A stretch of 64,000 nucleotides of DNA from Kosakonia oryziphila (GTDB taxonomy: Bacteria > Pseudomonadota > Gammaproteobacteria > Enterobacterales > Enterobacteriaceae), in the NCBI RefSeq assembly GCF_900094795.1, contig NZ_FMBC01000001.1, positions 186,001 through 250,000 of the forward strand. Direction: 5' to 3'. Position 1 is the stretch's first letter; each line of letters begins with the position of its first letter. Of this stretch, positions 38,925 to 49,989 are shown piece by piece. The notes under the pieces were generated by a model that was not told where the DNA came from, did not search any database, and saw only the letters and a list, made by a program, of their open reading frames with translations. The position numbers and the translations under genes were made by a program.

Positions 38925-39722
38925 ATGCAGGAAAACAGATCGCTTCCCGATACCACCTTTCAACTGACCAAGGTTGCTTTTAGCGTGCCTGGACGTACGT
39001 TGCTGCATCCTCTCTCCCTGACGTTTCCGATGGGGAAAGTCACCGGCCTGATTGGCCATAATGGCTCGGGCAAATCCACGCTGCTGAAAATGCTCGGCCG
39101 CCATCAGCCGCCTTCTGCTGGCGACATTCTGCTCGATGGGCAACCGCTGGAGAGCTGGAACAGCAAGGCGTTTGCCCGCAAAGTGGCTTATCTGCCGCAG
39201 CTGCTGCCACAGGCAGAAGGGATGACGGTGCGTGAGTTGGTGGCGATTGGCCGTTACCCGTGGCACGGTGCGCTGGGGCGTTTTGGCGTAGCCGACAGAG
39301 AAAAAGTGGAAGAGGCAGTAGCGCTGGTCGGGCTCAAGCCGCTGGCGCACAGGCTGGTGGATAGCCTCTCCGGCGGAGAGCGTCAGCGGGCGTGGATTGC
39401 GATGCTGGTGGCACAGGACAGCCGCTGCCTGTTGCTGGATGAACCGACCTCGGCGCTGGATGTCGCACATCAGGTTGATGTGCTGGCGCTGGTGCACTGC
39501 TTAAGCCAGCAGCGTGGGTTGACGGTGATTGCTGTGCTGCACGATATCAATATGGCGGCGCGTTACTGTGACTATCTGGTGGCGCTGCGTGGTGGTGAAA
39601 TGATTGCCGAAGGGACTCCGGACGCGCTGATGCGTGCTGATACTCTTGAACATATTTATGGTATCCCGATGGGCATCCTGCTGCATCCGGCGGGTGCGGC
39701 ACCAGTGAGTTTTGTCTACTAA
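38925..39722 (+). CDS. fhuC: Hydroxamate siderophore importer ATPase FhuC
   Basis: ABC ATPase powering uptake of ferric hydroxamates. Walker A is GHNGSGKST, the signature is LSGGERQR and Walker B is CLLLDEPTSALD. The start at 38925 (MQENRSLPD) gives 265 residues as in K-12; the frame is open upstream through the fhuA remnant. It shares the single-base TAATG overlap with fhuD. Downstream of the deleted fhuA it remains intact. Confidence 0.97.
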   Translation: MQENRSLPDTTFQLTKVAFSVPGRTLLHPLSLTFPMGKVTGLIGHNGSGKSTLLKMLGRHQPPSAGDILLDGQPLESWNSKAFARKVAYLPQLLPQAEGMTVRELVAIGRYPWHGALGRFGVADREKVEEAVALVGLKPLAHRLVDSLSGGERQRAWIAMLVAQDSRCLLLDEPTSALDVAHQVDVLALVHCLSQQRGLTVIAVLHDINMAARYCDYLVALRGGEMIAEGTPDALMRADTLEHIYGIPMGILLHPAGAAPVSFVY

Positions 39723-40612
39723 TGGCCGATCAACACTCGATTAGCCGTCGTCGCTTACTGACAGCGATGGCGCTCTCTCCTCTGCTGTGGCACTTGCGCA
39801 GCGCTCGTGCGGCAACCGTTGATCCGTACCGTATTGTGGCGCTGGAATGGCTACCGGTGGAGTTGCTGTTGGCGCTGGGCATCACGCCATATGGTGTTGC
39901 TGATGTTCATAATTACAACCTATGGGTTAACGAACCGTCGCTGCCCGCTTCGGTGATTGACGTCGGTCTGCGTACCGAACCGAACCTCGAATTACTCACG
40001 CAGATGAAACCCTCGCTACTGGTTTGGTCGGCGGGGTACGGCCCGGATGAGGCCAAACTGGCGAAGATCGCCCCTGGGCGCGGTTTTACCTTCAGCGACG
40101 GTAAACAACCGTTGGCGCTGGCCCGACGTTCGCTGAACGAAATGGCGCAAATGCTGAATCTGGAAGCCGCAGCAAAAAAACATCTCGATCAGTTTGATGC
40201 GCTAATTAACGGGATAAAACCGCATTTTGCCCGGCGCGGCGATCGTCCGTTATTGATGATTACTCTGCTCGATCCACGCCATGTGTTGGTGTTTGCCGAG
40301 AATTGCCTGTTCCAGGCGGTACTTGATCAACTGGGCGTGCGCAATGCCTGGCAGGGGGAAACCACCTTCTGGGGTAGCGTGACGGTCGGTATCGACAGGT
40401 TGGCGGCGTACAAAGATGTGGATGTGCTCTGTTTCGATCACGGTAATGAACAGGATATGCGCAAGCTGATGGCGACGCCGTTGTGGCAGGCGATGCCGTT
40501 TGTCCGGGCTGGCCGATTCCAGCGCGTTCCGGCGGTCTGGTTCTATGGCGCGACACTGTCGGCGATGCACTTCACCCGCGTGCTGGATAACGCGCTGGGA
40601 GGCCGGGCATGA
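39722..40612 (+). CDS. fhuD: Hydroxamate siderophore-binding protein FhuD
   Basis: Periplasmic binding protein for ferrichrome, coprogen and aerobactin. The signal peptide has a Tat-like motif (SRRRLLTAMAL). At 296 residues it is the K-12 length, with the long central helix of the class III fold. It starts within the fhuC stop (TAATG) and overlaps fhuB by 4 bases. Fully open, so it can still serve other receptors such as FhuE or IutA if present elsewhere. Confidence 0.97.
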   Translation: MADQHSISRRRLLTAMALSPLLWHLRSARAATVDPYRIVALEWLPVELLLALGITPYGVADVHNYNLWVNEPSLPASVIDVGLRTEPNLELLTQMKPSLLVWSAGYGPDEAKLAKIAPGRGFTFSDGKQPLALARRSLNEMAQMLNLEAAAKKHLDQFDALINGIKPHFARRGDRPLLMITLLDPRHVLVFAENCLFQAVLDQLGVRNAWQGETTFWGSVTVGIDRLAAYKDVDVLCFDHGNEQDMRKLMATPLWQAMPFVRAGRFQRVPAVWFYGATLSAMHFTRVLDNALGGRA

Positions 40613-42585
40613 GTCAGCGTATTGCACGTTTACCGGCCTTTTTGTTGGCATTGCTGTTTATCGCAGCCGTCTGGCTGACCTGGAGCAACTTAAATGTTGC
40701 ACTGCCGCACGCGCAGTGGAGGCAGGCGTTTCATGCTCCCGATATTAATCTGATCGATCAGATGCTGTTCCATTACAGCCTGTTGCCGCGTCTGGTCGTC
40801 TCGCTGTTGGTAGGTGCAGGGCTTGGGCTGGTTGGTGTGTTGTTCCAGCAGGTATTGCGTAACCCGCTGGCCGAACCGACCACGCTGGGCGTGGCGACCG
40901 GCGCGCAGTTGGGCATCACGATTACGACGCTATGGACAATTCCAGGCGCCTCGCAGTTTGCCGCGTTGATTGGCGCTGGCGTCGTGGGCGCGCTGGTGTT
41001 TGGCGTGGCCTGGGGAAAACGCTTGTCGCCGGTGACGCTGATCCTCTCCGGTCTGGTAGTCAGCCTCTATTGCGGCGCGATCAACCAGTTGCTGGTGCTG
41101 TTTCACCACGATCAATTGCAAAGCATGTTTTTGTGGAGCACCGGAACGCTGACGCAAACCGACTGGCGCGTGGCACAAAGTCTGTGGCCGCAGTTAGTCG
41201 GCTGCACTGTGCTGACGTTGCTGTTGCTGCGCCCGCTCACACTGATGGGACTGGACGATGGCGTTGCGCACAATCTGGGGCTTGCGTTGTCGATGGCGCG
41301 ACTGGCCGCACTGACGCTGGCGATTGTTCTAAGCGCGTTGTTGGTGAATGCGGTGGGGATTATCGGTTTTATCGGCCTGTTCGCGCCGCTGCTGGCAAAA
41401 ATGTTCGGCGCACGTCGTTTGCTGGCGCGTCTGTTATTAGCGCCGCTGATTGGCGCACTGATCCTCTGGCTCTCCGATCAGATCATCTGGTGGTTGACGC
41501 GGGTGTGGATGGAAGTCTCCACCGGTTCGATCACCGCGCTGATTGGCGCACCACTGCTGCTGTGGCTGTTGCCGCGTCTGCGGAGTATGAATACGCCCGC
41601 CATGGATGCCTGGGACAATGTTGCGACTGAACGTCAGCAGGTGCAGTGGTTTGCGCTGGGTGGGCTGGTGGTGCTGTTGCTGGTGATGTGGGCGGCGCTG
41701 GCTTTTGGTCGCGATGCGCAAGGCTGGCACTGGGCCAGCGGTACGCTGTTGCAGGAGTTACTGCCGTGGCGCTGGCCGCGCATTATTGCCGCGCTGACCG
41801 CTGGGGTGATGCTGGCTGTCGCCGGTTGCATTATTCAGCGCCTGACCGGTAACCCGATGGCCAGCCCGGAAGTATTAGGGATCAGCTCTGGTGCCGCCTT
41901 TGGCGTGGTGCTGATGCTGCTCTTCGTTCCCGGTAATGCGTTTGGCTGGTTGATGCCTGCCGGGAGCCTTGGCGCGGCGCTGACGCTGTTGATCATTATG
42001 ATCGCCGCCGGGCGCGGCGGATTCTCGCCGCACCGCATGCTGCTGGCGGGGATGGCGCTCAGTACCGCCTTCACCATGCTGCTGATGATGTTGCAGGCCA
42101 GCGGGGATCCGCGTATGGCGGCGATCCTGACGTGGATTTCCGGTAGTACTTATAACGCCTCGGGCGAGCAAGTGCTGCGTAGTGGCGTGATGATGGTGAT
42201 CCTGCTGGCATTGACACCGCTTTGCCGTCGCTGGCTGATGATTTTACCGCTCGGCGGCGATACGGCGCGCGCGGTTGGTCTGGCGCTGACATCTTCACGC
42301 ATCGCGTTGTTGTTGCTGGCTGCGGCATTGACGGCTACCGCGACGATGACCATAGGCCCGTTGAGTTTTGTGGGGCTGATGGCGCCACATATCGCGCGGA
42401 TGATGGGATTCCGTCGTACGATGCCGCATATCGTTATTTCGGGGCTGGTTGGGGGAATATTGCTGGTGTTTGCTGACTGGTGCGGACGGATGCTGATGTT
42501 TCCGTTCCAGATCCCGGCGGGATTGCTGTCGACGTTTATCGGCGCGCCGTACTTTATCTATTTGCTAAGAAAGCAGAGCCGCTAA
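40609..42585 (+). CDS. fhuB: Hydroxamate importer permease FhuB
   Basis: A 658-residue inner-membrane protein formed of two fused FecCD-type halves, each with about ten helices; the boundary is near residue 330. The EAA-like loops are in both halves. The length is two short of K-12. It is the last gene of the fhu operon. Confidence 0.96.
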   Translation: MSQRIARLPAFLLALLFIAAVWLTWSNLNVALPHAQWRQAFHAPDINLIDQMLFHYSLLPRLVVSLLVGAGLGLVGVLFQQVLRNPLAEPTTLGVATGAQLGITITTLWTIPGASQFAALIGAGVVGALVFGVAWGKRLSPVTLILSGLVVSLYCGAINQLLVLFHHDQLQSMFLWSTGTLTQTDWRVAQSLWPQLVGCTVLTLLLLRPLTLMGLDDGVAHNLGLALSMARLAALTLAIVLSALLVNAVGIIGFIGLFAPLLAKMFGARRLLARLLLAPLIGALILWLSDQIIWWLTRVWMEVSTGSITALIGAPLLLWLLPRLRSMNTPAMDAWDNVATERQQVQWFALGGLVVLLLVMWAALAFGRDAQGWHWASGTLLQELLPWRWPRIIAALTAGVMLAVAGCIIQRLTGNPMASPEVLGISSGAAFGVVLMLLFVPGNAFGWLMPAGSLGAALTLLIIMIAAGRGGFSPHRMLLAGMALSTAFTMLLMMLQASGDPRMAAILTWISGSTYNASGEQVLRSGVMMVILLALTPLCRRWLMILPLGGDTARAVGLALTSSRIALLLLAAALTATATMTIGPLSFVGLMAPHIARMMGFRRTMPHIVISGLVGGILLVFADWCGRMLMFPFQIPAGLLSTFIGAPYFIYLLRKQSR

Positions 42586-42591
42586 TCTTTT

Positions 42592-42614
42592 CCCTCTCCC
42601 CACCGGGGAGAGGG
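42592..42614. terminator. Bidirectional hairpin fhuB/hemL
   Basis: CCCTCTCCCC-ACC-GGGGAGAGGG is a perfect 10-bp stem between convergent genes, preceded by TTTTC on the + strand. It resembles the hairpin at 53265. Confidence 0.75.
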
Positions 42615-42621
42615 CTGTTAC

Positions 42622-42651
42622 AGGCCGGGTAAGGCGCGTCCGCCATCCGGC
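42622..42651. repeat. REP element before hemL 3' end
   Basis: AGGCCGGGTAAGGCGCG, then TCCGCCATCCGGC, is a REP sequence, common in intergenic gaps between convergent Escherichia genes. Confidence 0.8.
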
Positions 42652-42659
42652 AAAAAACA

Positions 42660-43940
42660 TTACAGCTTCGCGAAAACGCGGCGTGCGGCATCGATAGTGT
42701 TATCGATATCCTCTTCACTGTGCGCTACAGACATAAAGCCCGCTTCAAACGCTGATGGCGCAAGATAGACACCTTCTTCCAGCATCAGATGGAAGAAACG
42801 CTTAAAGCGTTCAACGTCGCATTTCACCACATCCTGATAGCAGGTAACGGCTGGCGCATCGGTAAAGAACACACCAAACATGCCGCCTACGTGGTTAACG
42901 ACCAGCGGAATGCCCGCCTGCTGCGCAGCTTCTAACAGACCGTCGGCCAGTTGCGTGGTCAGCTCGGTTAGCGTGGAGTGAACGCCCGGCTGCGCCACTT
43001 CGGTCAGGCAGGCATAGCCCGCTGCCATCGCAATCGGGTTGCCAGAGAGTGTTCCGGCCTGATAGACCGGGCCGGTCGGCGCCAGTACGTCCATCACCTC
43101 ACGGCGACCACCAAACGCACCTACAGGCATGCCGCCGCCGATAATTTTACCCAGACAGGTCAGATCCGGCTCCACGCCGTAATAAGCCTGTGCGCCTGCC
43201 AGCGCAACGCGGAAACCCGTCATCACTTCGTCAATGATCAACAGCGCGCCGAATTCATCGCACAGCGCGCGCAGGCCCGGCAGAAATTCTGGCTGCGGCG
43301 GTACGCAGTTCATGTTGCCGGCAACCGGCTCAACGATGATACAGGCGATATCCTTAGGATACTGTTCGAAAGCCGCGCGGACGGAATCGAGATCGTTATA
43401 GGTGCAGGTCAGCGTGTGTTTGGCAAAATCGGCCGGAACGCCCGGCGAGTTCGGCTGGCCTAAGGTTAACGCGCCGGAACCGGCTTTCACCAGCAGGCAG
43501 TCGGCATGGCCGTGGTAGCAACCTTCGAATTTGATGATTTTGTCGCGGCCGGTAAAACCGCGCGCCAGGCGGATGGCGCTCATGGTGGCTTCCGTACCGG
43601 AGTTCACCATACGTACCATATCCATGGTGGGTACCAGTTCGGTCACCAGTGCGGCCATTTTGACTTCCATCTCCGTTGGTGCGCCAAAGCTCAGACCACG
43701 ACTGGCAGCCTCAATAACAGCGTTGCGAATGGCCGGATGGTTGTGTCCAAGCACCATAGGTCCCCAGGAACCGACATAATCGATATAAGCTTTACCGTCA
43801 GCGTCATACAAATAAGCACCGTCAGCATGCTCGATAAACAGCGGCGTACCACCGACACCGGTAAAGGCGCGTACCGGTGAATTGACTCCGCCGGGGATCA
43901 GTTCGCGCGCTGCGTTAAAGAGTTCTTCAGACTTACTCAT
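42660..43940 (-). CDS. hemL: Glutamate-1-semialdehyde 2,1-aminomutase
   Basis: PLP enzyme forming 5-aminolevulinate from glutamate-1-semialdehyde, the C5 route to haem. At 426 residues it equals K-12. The PLP lysine is in [10 protein letters not shown] (K265 in K-12) and the family motif [16 protein letters not shown] is near residue 120. It is divergent from clcA. Confidence 0.97.
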   Translation of the reverse strand: MSKSEELFNAARELIPGGVNSPVRAFTGVGGTPLFIEHADGAYLYDADGKAYIDYVGSWGPMVLGHNHPAIRNAVIEAASRGLSFGAPTEMEVKMAALVTELVPTMDMVRMVNSGTEATMSAIRLARGFTGRDKIIKFEGCYHGHADCLLVKAGSGALTLGQPNSPGVPADFAKHTLTCTYNDLDSVRAAFEQYPKDIACIIVEPVAGNMNCVPPQPEFLPGLRALCDEFGALLIIDEVMTGFRVALAGAQAYYGVEPDLTCLGKIIGGGMPVGAFGGRREVMDVLAPTGPVYQAGTLSGNPIAMAAGYACLTEVAQPGVHSTLTELTTQLADGLLEAAQQAGIPLVVNHVGGMFGVFFTDAPAVTCYQDVVKCDVERFKRFFHLMLEEGVYLAPSAFEAGFMSVAHSEEDIDNTIDAARRVFAKL

Positions 43941-44109
43941 CTTTCATTCCTGGTTCGTGGAAAATTCAATGCCGGTCATTCTATGTGATTACGCGAATGT
44001 TATGAAAGTTTTGCCTGGATGAAACGACATATTTTGCAGGACATTCCCCCGCGACGCGGCGGCAGTCGCTGGTTACAATACTTCTTTTGTATGATCTATA
44101 GAAAATCAG

Positions 44110-45516
44110 ATGCAAGCAGAGACCCCTTCATTCGAACAACAACAAGTTGAGTTGCGCCGCCGACGGAATATTGTCCGCCAGATGCTGCAACGCGATAAAA
44201 CGCCGCTGGCAATTTTAGTGGTGGCCGCAATAGCCGGTGCGCTGACGGGTTTGGTTGGCGTAGCGTTTGAGAAAGCTGTCAACACGGTGCTGAACGTACG
44301 TATCGGCGCGCTGGGGCAAGTGGCGAACAGTGCGCTGGTCTGGCCGATGGCGTTTATCGGTTCGGCGTGTCTGGCGATGATTGGCTACTGGCTGGTACGG
44401 CGCTTTGCGCCGGAGGCGGGCGGTTCCGGTATCCCCGAAATTGAAGGTGCACTGGAAGAACTACGCCCGGTGCGCTGGTGGCGCGTGCTGCCAGTGAAAT
44501 TCATCGGTGGCATGGGAACGCTGGGTGCGGGTATGGTGCTGGGGCGTGAAGGGCCGACGGTGCAGATCGGTGGCAATATTGGACGAATGGTGGGCGATCT
44601 GTTTCGCCTGCGCAGCGGTGAAGCCCGCCATACGTTGCTGGCGACCGGTGCAGCAGCAGGACTTTCAGCAGCCTTTAACGCACCGCTGGCGGGCATCCTG
44701 TTTATCATTGAAGAGATGCGCTCGCAGTTTCACTACAACCTGATCTCGATTAAAGCGGTGTTTACCGGTGTGATTATGTCGAGCATTGTGTTCCGGTTAT
44801 TTAACGGTGAAGCGGCGGTGATCGATGTCGGCAAACTCAGCAATGCGCCAGTGAACACGTTATGGCTCTATCTGCTGTTGGGGATGGTGTTTGGTTGTGT
44901 CGGGCCGCTGTTTAATGCCTTAGTGCTGCGTACCCAGGATCTGTTTCTGCGGCTTCATGGCGGGCACATCGGGATGTGGGTATTGATTGGTGGTATCGTT
45001 GGTGGCGCATGCGGTGTTTTGGGGCTGGTTGCACCGGCACTTTTCGGTGGCGGTTTTGCCCTAATCCCGATAGCAACGGCGGGCAATTATACTATGGGCA
45101 TGCTGTTGTTCATTTTCCTTGCCCGCGTTGTCACTACATTGCTCTGTTTTAGTTCCGGCGCACCGGGCGGTATTTTCGCGCCAATGCTGGCGCTGGGCAC
45201 GGTGCTGGGGATGGCGTTCGGCAGTGCGAGCGCGATTTTCTTCCCGCATTATCAGCTAGATGCCGGGACGTTTGCCATTGCTGGCATGGGGGCATTACTG
45301 GCGGCGTCGTTACGCGCGCCGCTGACCGGGATCGTGCTGGTTCTGGAAATGACAGACAACTATCAGCTTATATTGCCAATGATCATTACCTGCCTTGGTG
45401 CGACACTGTTAGCGCAGTTTCTTGGCGGTAAACCGCTCTATTCCGCTATTCTGGCACGTACGCTTGCCAGGCAATCTGCCAGCACGGAGCATCATATGGA
45501 GCGGGAGAATACTTGA
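44110..45516 (+). CDS. clcA: H+/Cl- exchange transporter ClcA
   Basis: CLC antiporter that helps survival in extreme acid. The selectivity motif GSGIPE contains S106. The gating glutamate is E147 (GREGPT) and the internal proton glutamate is E202 (IIEEMR), equal to E148 and E203 in K-12. It has 468 residues against 473, with diverged termini. Confidence 0.96.
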   Translation: MQAETPSFEQQQVELRRRRNIVRQMLQRDKTPLAILVVAAIAGALTGLVGVAFEKAVNTVLNVRIGALGQVANSALVWPMAFIGSACLAMIGYWLVRRFAPEAGGSGIPEIEGALEELRPVRWWRVLPVKFIGGMGTLGAGMVLGREGPTVQIGGNIGRMVGDLFRLRSGEARHTLLATGAAAGLSAAFNAPLAGILFIIEEMRSQFHYNLISIKAVFTGVIMSSIVFRLFNGEAAVIDVGKLSNAPVNTLWLYLLLGMVFGCVGPLFNALVLRTQDLFLRLHGGHIGMWVLIGGIVGGACGVLGLVAPALFGGGFALIPIATAGNYTMGMLLFIFLARVVTTLLCFSSGAPGGIFAPMLALGTVLGMAFGSASAIFFPHYQLDAGTFAIAGMGALLAASLRAPLTGIVLVLEMTDNYQLILPMIITCLGATLLAQFLGGKPLYSAILARTLARQSASTEHHMERENT

Positions 45517-45541
45517 ACGATTTAGTTGCATACTGGATAAT
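45513..45541 (+). promoter_or_regulatory. erpA promoter
   Basis: TTGAAC (45513-45518), a 17-bp spacer and GATAAT (45536-45541) form a good sigma-70 promoter overlapping the clcA stop. IscR is known to regulate erpA, but I cannot define its site here. Confidence 0.65.
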
Positions 45542-45598
45542 AGCCGAAAAGATCGGGTTAATATTTGCCCAGATCGCAGTATCAATTGGGAGTAAGAC

Positions 45599-45943
45599 AT
45601 GAGTGATGACGTAGCGTTGCCGCTGGAGTTTACCGACGCAGCAGCCAACAAAGTAAAGAACCTGATTGCGGACGAAGATAACCCGAATCTGAAGCTGCGT
45701 GTCTACATCACCGGTGGTGGTTGCAGCGGCTTCCAGTACGGTTTTACCTTTGATGACCAAATCAATGATGGTGATATGACCATTGAGAAACAGGGCGTTG
45801 GCCTGGTGGTTGACCCGATGAGCCTGCAATATCTGGTAGGCGGCTCGGTAGATTATACCGAAGGCCTGGAAGGTTCCCGTTTCGTGGTAACTAACCCGAA
45901 TGCAACCAGCACCTGCGGCTGTGGTTCCTCTTTCAGTATCTGA
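45599..45943 (+). CDS. erpA: A-type Fe-S cluster carrier ErpA
   Basis: Delivers [4Fe-4S] clusters to apoproteins such as IspG and IspH and is essential in air. At 114 residues it is the K-12 length. Cluster-binding cysteines are C42 (GGCSGFQY), C106 and C108 (CGCGSS). GGGAG precedes the start. Confidence 0.97.
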   Translation: MSDDVALPLEFTDAAANKVKNLIADEDNPNLKLRVYITGGGCSGFQYGFTFDDQINDGDMTIEKQGVGLVVDPMSLQYLVGGSVDYTEGLEGSRFVVTNPNATSTCGCGSSFSI

Positions 45944-45963
45944 GAACCGTTTGTTGCCTGTAG

Positions 45964-45992
45964 AAAAGCCGCGTTTATCGACGCGGCTTTTT
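45964..45992 (+). terminator. erpA terminator
   Basis: AAAAGCCGCGT-TTATCG-ACGCGGCTTTTT is a strong hairpin with a T run, 20 bases after the stop. Confidence 0.9.
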
Positions 45993-46102
45993 GTTTTCAC
46001 CAATTCTGGAGTGCCTGTCATTGGCTCTGCGTCGCGTCATACTAATTAACGAACTGCCAATAGCAGAACAATCTGCTACTGAGGCGCTAATCAGGCTACC
46101 AA

Positions 46103-46726
46103 TCAGCGCCCGGAATCATCCAGTGCAAAGGTTGGTAACTTCAGGTGCCAGCGAATTGCCGCCAGGCGAATAACCAGCGTCACCACCATGCCCAGCATAC
46201 TGGCGGTTTCCAGCGGTATGGCAAAGAAGTAAAATGCCGTGGCGTGAACAATCCCCCCGGCGATACAGGCCGTCGCGTAGATTTCGGTGCGCAGGATCAT
46301 CGGCACTTCGCGCGCCAGTACATCGCGAATAATCCCGCCGCCAACGCCGGTCAATACGCCCATACAGATAGCGATAAGCGGTCCGGTTTCGGCGATAAAG
46401 GCTTTGTTGACGCCAATACCGACAAAAACCGCTAATCCCACTGCATCCAGTACTGGCAGGATCCATTTGGGCAAACGCCGGGGCTGACGCACAAGCACAA
46501 TCGTCAACATGCAGGTCACCATGGCGACGACGAGATCGGTTGGATCTTTCACCCAGAATACCGGGCCGTGCGCCAATGCCATATCGCGGATGGTCCCGCC
46601 GCCAACCGCCGTCACAACGCCAAGCACCAGCACGCCGAAGGGGTCCATACGTAATTTCCCGGCCAGCAAAACGCCCGAGATCGCAAACACGGCGGTGCCA
46701 ATAATATCCAGCCAGTAAACCAGCAT
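46103..46726 (-). CDS. yadS: YadS, TRIC/UPF0126-type membrane protein
   Basis: A 207-residue inner-membrane protein with seven hydrophobic segments and the conserved glycine-rich motifs GGGTIRDM and GVGGGIIRD in two repeated halves, as in prokaryotic TRIC cation channels. It lies 14 bases after btuF and is probably cotranscribed. The physiological role is not established. Confidence 0.92.
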   Translation of the reverse strand: MLVYWLDIIGTAVFAISGVLLAGKLRMDPFGVLVLGVVTAVGGGTIRDMALAHGPVFWVKDPTDLVVAMVTCMLTIVLVRQPRRLPKWILPVLDAVGLAVFVGIGVNKAFIAETGPLIAICMGVLTGVGGGIIRDVLAREVPMILRTEIYATACIAGGIVHATAFYFFAIPLETASMLGMVVTLVIRLAAIRWHLKLPTFALDDSGR

Positions 46727-46740
46727 GGTTGATTCCCCAG

Positions 46741-47541
46741 TTATTTCACCTGCGCAAGGGCAGTACAGAGTTGTTGAGCGGCAAGGATAATACGCGGGCT
46801 TGCCCGTTCAAACCAGTCACCGTGCAGAGAAATAATCGGTACATTCAGCTGTTTTTGCCAGAACTGTTCAATTTTGGGGATTTCATCCGGTTCTCCCGCC
46901 ACAACAATCGCCTGAGGCTGCCGCGCAAGCACCTGTTCACGGCTTACCTGCGGCCACGGCACATGGCTGGCAGCGAAAATATTCTCCCCGCCGCAAAGCT
47001 CCAGAACCTCGTTCTGAATTGACCCTTTTCCGCTGGTAAACAGCGGTTGCGCGCCAAATTGCAGAAAGACCCGTTTTTTGGGCTGGCTGGCATAGCGGGA
47101 TTTTAGCGTCTGGTATTCAGCAAGCAGATGTTGAGCCGCTTGTTCTGCCTGTTGCGGCCTTGGGCTGTAGAGTGCCAGCTTATGCAGCGTATCTGCCACC
47201 TGCTCAATGGTAATGTTATCCACCCACATTACGGTGATACCGAACTGTTTTAGCTGGTTGACCTGACGTTCCGTATTGCCACCGCGCCATGCCAGGACCA
47301 GATCGGGCTTCAGCGCGACAATACGTTCGAGGTTGATGCCTTGCCAGCTGGCGACCTGCTCAATTTTTGCCGCTGTGGAGGGGTAATCAGAATAGCTGCT
47401 GACAGCTACGGGAGTGATGCCTGCGGCAAATGCAAGTTCTGTATTGGCCGGAGAGAGGGAAATGACGCGCGGCGCGGCGAACAACCACGCCGGTATCAGA
47501 ACAAGCAGGGCGGCAAGCACCCTGAAAAAGTGATTAACCAC
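46741..47541 (-). CDS. btuF: Vitamin B12-binding periplasmic protein
   Basis: Delivers cobalamin to BtuCD. The signal peptide is [18 protein letters not shown]. The start is the GTG at 47541 (VNHFFRV), which overlaps the mtn stop by 8 bases and gives 266 residues as in K-12; the frame is open to 47568. The conserved core [16 protein letters not shown] and [10 protein letters not shown] is present. Coupled to mtn and followed by yadS. Confidence 0.95.
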   Translation of the reverse strand: MVNHFFRVLAALLVLIPAWLFAAPRVISLSPANTELAFAAGITPVAVSSYSDYPSTAAKIEQVASWQGINLERIVALKPDLVLAWRGGNTERQVNQLKQFGITVMWVDNITIEQVADTLHKLALYSPRPQQAEQAAQHLLAEYQTLKSRYASQPKKRVFLQFGAQPLFTSGKGSIQNEVLELCGGENIFAASHVPWPQVSREQVLARQPQAIVVAGEPDEIPKIEQFWQKQLNVPIISLHGDWFERASPRIILAAQQLCTALAQVK

Positions 47542-48232
47542 GAGCCAGTTTCTGCACCAGAGTTTCAACCATCAGGCTGGACTGCTTCGCCGCCACAGCC
47601 AGGAATTCATCAAAGCTGAGATGAGACTGCTGATCGGCAACGTCTGAGATGGCGCGCACAACAACAAACGGAATGCCATAGTTGTGGCAAACGTGAGCAA
47701 TGGCGGTGGCTTCCATTTCTACGGCAATCGCCTGCGGGAAGTTATGACGGATTTTTGCCAGGCCAACGGAGCCGTTAATAAAGGCATCACCACTGACAAT
47801 CAGCCCGCGCACAGCATGCAGATCCAGCTCACTGATGCAGGCCTCCGCCGCAGCAATCAGTTTGTCATCGGCTTTAAACCCTACAGGGCAGCCAGGAAGC
47901 TGACCATACTCATAACCGAATGCTGTGACATCGGCATCGTGATAACGCGCCTCGTCAGATACCACGATATCGCCCACTTTCAGCGTCGATGCAAGGCCAC
48001 CAGCGGAACCGGTATTGATAATCACGTCCGGATGGCAACGTTCCAGCAGCAGGGTCGCGCCCATCGCTGCGGCAACTTTACCAATGCCAGATTTCAGCAG
48101 CGCGATGTCTGTGCCATTCAGCGTACCGGTGTAGATTTCGCTGCCGCCAACGTTGAACGTTTGACGGTTTTCGATTTTGTCACGCAGCAGCGTAACTTCT
48201 TCTTCCATTGCACCAATAATGCCAATTTTCAT
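47534..48232 (-). CDS. mtn: 5'-methylthioadenosine/S-adenosylhomocysteine nucleosidase
   Basis: Removes adenine from MTA and SAH, recycling by-products of methylation, spermidine synthesis (SpeE) and quorum sensing. At 232 residues it equals K-12. The N-terminal [10 protein letters not shown] contains catalytic E12, and AISDVADQ carries catalytic D197. It is divergent from dgt. Confidence 0.97.
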   Translation of the reverse strand: MKIGIIGAMEEEVTLLRDKIENRQTFNVGGSEIYTGTLNGTDIALLKSGIGKVAAAMGATLLLERCHPDVIINTGSAGGLASTLKVGDIVVSDEARYHDADVTAFGYEYGQLPGCPVGFKADDKLIAAAEACISELDLHAVRGLIVSGDAFINGSVGLAKIRHNFPQAIAVEMEATAIAHVCHNYGIPFVVVRAISDVADQQSHLSFDEFLAVAAKQSSLMVETLVQKLARG

Positions 48233-48339
48233 GGAGATACTCGCTAATGTGATAGGACAGAATTACGTTTCCAGGGCATAGTCTATCATGGCATACAGGA
48301 TTGTAATGATATCCCGTGACGCTTCGCACAGGAGAGGAA

Positions 48340-49854
48340 ATGGCAGAGATCGATTTTCGCAACAAGATAAACTGGCGCCGCCGCTATCGTTCGCCGCAGG
48401 GGGTGAAAACTGAACGTGAAATTCTGCGTATTTTTGAAAGCGATCGCGGGCGGATTATCAACTCTCCTGCTATCCGGCGCTTGCAGCAAAAAACCCAGGT
48501 TTTTCCGCTGGAGCGAAATGCGGCGGTTCGTACGCGATTGACGCACTCTCTGGAAGTACAGCAAGTGGGGCGCTATATCGCCAAAGAGATCCTTAGCCGT
48601 CTGAAAGAGCAGCACCTGCTGGAAACTTACGGTCTGGATGAGTTGACCGGGCCCTTCGAGAGTATCGTCGAAATGGCCTGTCTGATGCACGATATCGGCA
48701 ACCCGCCATTCGGTCATTTTGGCGAAGCGGCCATTAATGACTGGTTCCGCCAGCGTTTGTCACCGGATGATGCTGTTGGACAGCCATCATCTGATGATCG
48801 CTGCGAAGTGGTGGCGTTACGTCTGCGCGAAGGGGAAGATGAACTTAACGCGCTGCGCAGCAAGGTACGTCACGATTTAAGTCATTTTGAAGGTAATGCA
48901 CAGGGTATTCGTCTGGTGCATACATTAATGCGAATGAATCTGACCTGGGCGCAGGTGGGCTGTATTTTAAAATATACCCGTCCGGCGTGGTGGGTAGGAG
49001 AACCGCCAGTTTCGCACAGTTATTTAATGAAAAAACCGGGTTATTATTTTTCCGAGGAAGCGTATGTTGCGCGCTTACGTAAAGAATTAGATCTTGATAT
49101 TTACAGCCGCTTTCCTTTGACGTGGATAATGGAGGCCGCCGACGATATCTCTTACTGTGTCGCCGATCTGGAAGATGCCGTTGAGAAACGTATTTTCACT
49201 GCCGAGCAACTTTACCAACACCTTTATGATGCCTGGGGGCAACATGAAAAAGGCTCGCTGTTTGCTCAGGTTGTCGAAAATGCGTGGGATAAATCCCGTG
49301 TTAATTCCCTGAGCCGCAGCGCAGAAGATCAGTTCTTCATGTATTTGCGTGTGAATACACTGAATAAACTGGTGCCTTATGCAGCACAACGATTCATTGA
49401 TAATCTACCGGAAATTTTCAGCGGAAAATTCAACTATGCTTTGCTGGAGGATGATAGCGACTTCAGCCAACTACTTGAATTATATAAAAATGTCGCCATT
49501 AAAAAAGTATTCAGTCATCCGGATGTCGAGCAACTGGAATTACAGGGGTATCGCGTGATTAGTGGGCTTCTCGAAATTTACCGCCCATTGTTGCAATTAT
49601 CACTGGCGGATTTTACCGAGCTGGTGGAAAAAGAACGTTTGCGTCGCTTCCCGATAGAATCACGCCTGTTTCATAAGCTTTCTACGCGCCATCGGCTCGC
49701 ATATGTTGAGGCGGTCAGCAAATTATCACCCGATGCTTTGACGTATCCGGTGCTGGAGTATTATCACCGTTGTCGGTTAATTCAGGACTATATTAGCGGT
49801 ATGACAGATCTATATTCATGGGACGAATATAGACGGATGATGGCCGTGGAATAA
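48340..49854 (+). CDS. dgt: Deoxyguanosinetriphosphate triphosphohydrolase
   Basis: Hydrolyses dGTP to deoxyguanosine and triphosphate. The HD-domain metal motif [12 protein letters not shown] is at about residues 114-127. The start at 48340 (MAEIDFRNK) follows AGGAGAGGAA; an in-frame GTG at 48316 is less likely. It has 504 residues against 505 in K-12. Confidence 0.96.
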   Translation: MAEIDFRNKINWRRRYRSPQGVKTEREILRIFESDRGRIINSPAIRRLQQKTQVFPLERNAAVRTRLTHSLEVQQVGRYIAKEILSRLKEQHLLETYGLDELTGPFESIVEMACLMHDIGNPPFGHFGEAAINDWFRQRLSPDDAVGQPSSDDRCEVVALRLREGEDELNALRSKVRHDLSHFEGNAQGIRLVHTLMRMNLTWAQVGCILKYTRPAWWVGEPPVSHSYLMKKPGYYFSEEAYVARLRKELDLDIYSRFPLTWIMEAADDISYCVADLEDAVEKRIFTAEQLYQHLYDAWGQHEKGSLFAQVVENAWDKSRVNSLSRSAEDQFFMYLRVNTLNKLVPYAAQRFIDNLPEIFSGKFNYALLEDDSDFSQLLELYKNVAIKKVFSHPDVEQLELQGYRVISGLLEIYRPLLQLSLADFTELVEKERLRRFPIESRLFHKLSTRHRLAYVEAVSKLSPDALTYPVLEYYHRCRLIQDYISGMTDLYSWDEYRRMMAVE

Positions 49855-49866
49855 CCTGTTTGAATT

Positions 49867-49890
49867 GTAAAGGCCGTCAATAAATTTTTA
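49867..49890 (+). promoter_or_regulatory. Possible CpxR region upstream of degP
   Basis: GTAAA at 49867-49871 and the inverted TTTAC at 49887-49891 lie directly upstream of the sigma-E promoter, where CpxR activates degP in K-12. The second direct half-site is degenerate. Confidence 0.35.
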
Positions 49891-49913
49891 CTTTTTCCAG
49901 ACACTTGATTTCT

Positions 49914-49940
49914 GAACTTCAGGCTATAAATCGACTCTGA
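49914..49940 (+). promoter_or_regulatory. Sigma-E promoter of degP
   Basis: GAACTT (49914-49919), 16 bases, TCTGA (49936-49940) is an exact sigma-E promoter pattern. It makes degP responsive to misfolded outer-membrane proteins. Confidence 0.88.
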
Positions 49941-49989
49941 GTGATACATACACAGCAGTTTGAGTTAATTTGTAATGAGATTGAGAGAC

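Noticed and set aside
45991-46173. 60-codon frame between erpA and yadS
   Set aside because: It starts in the erpA terminator, overlaps yadS and has no similarity I can see.
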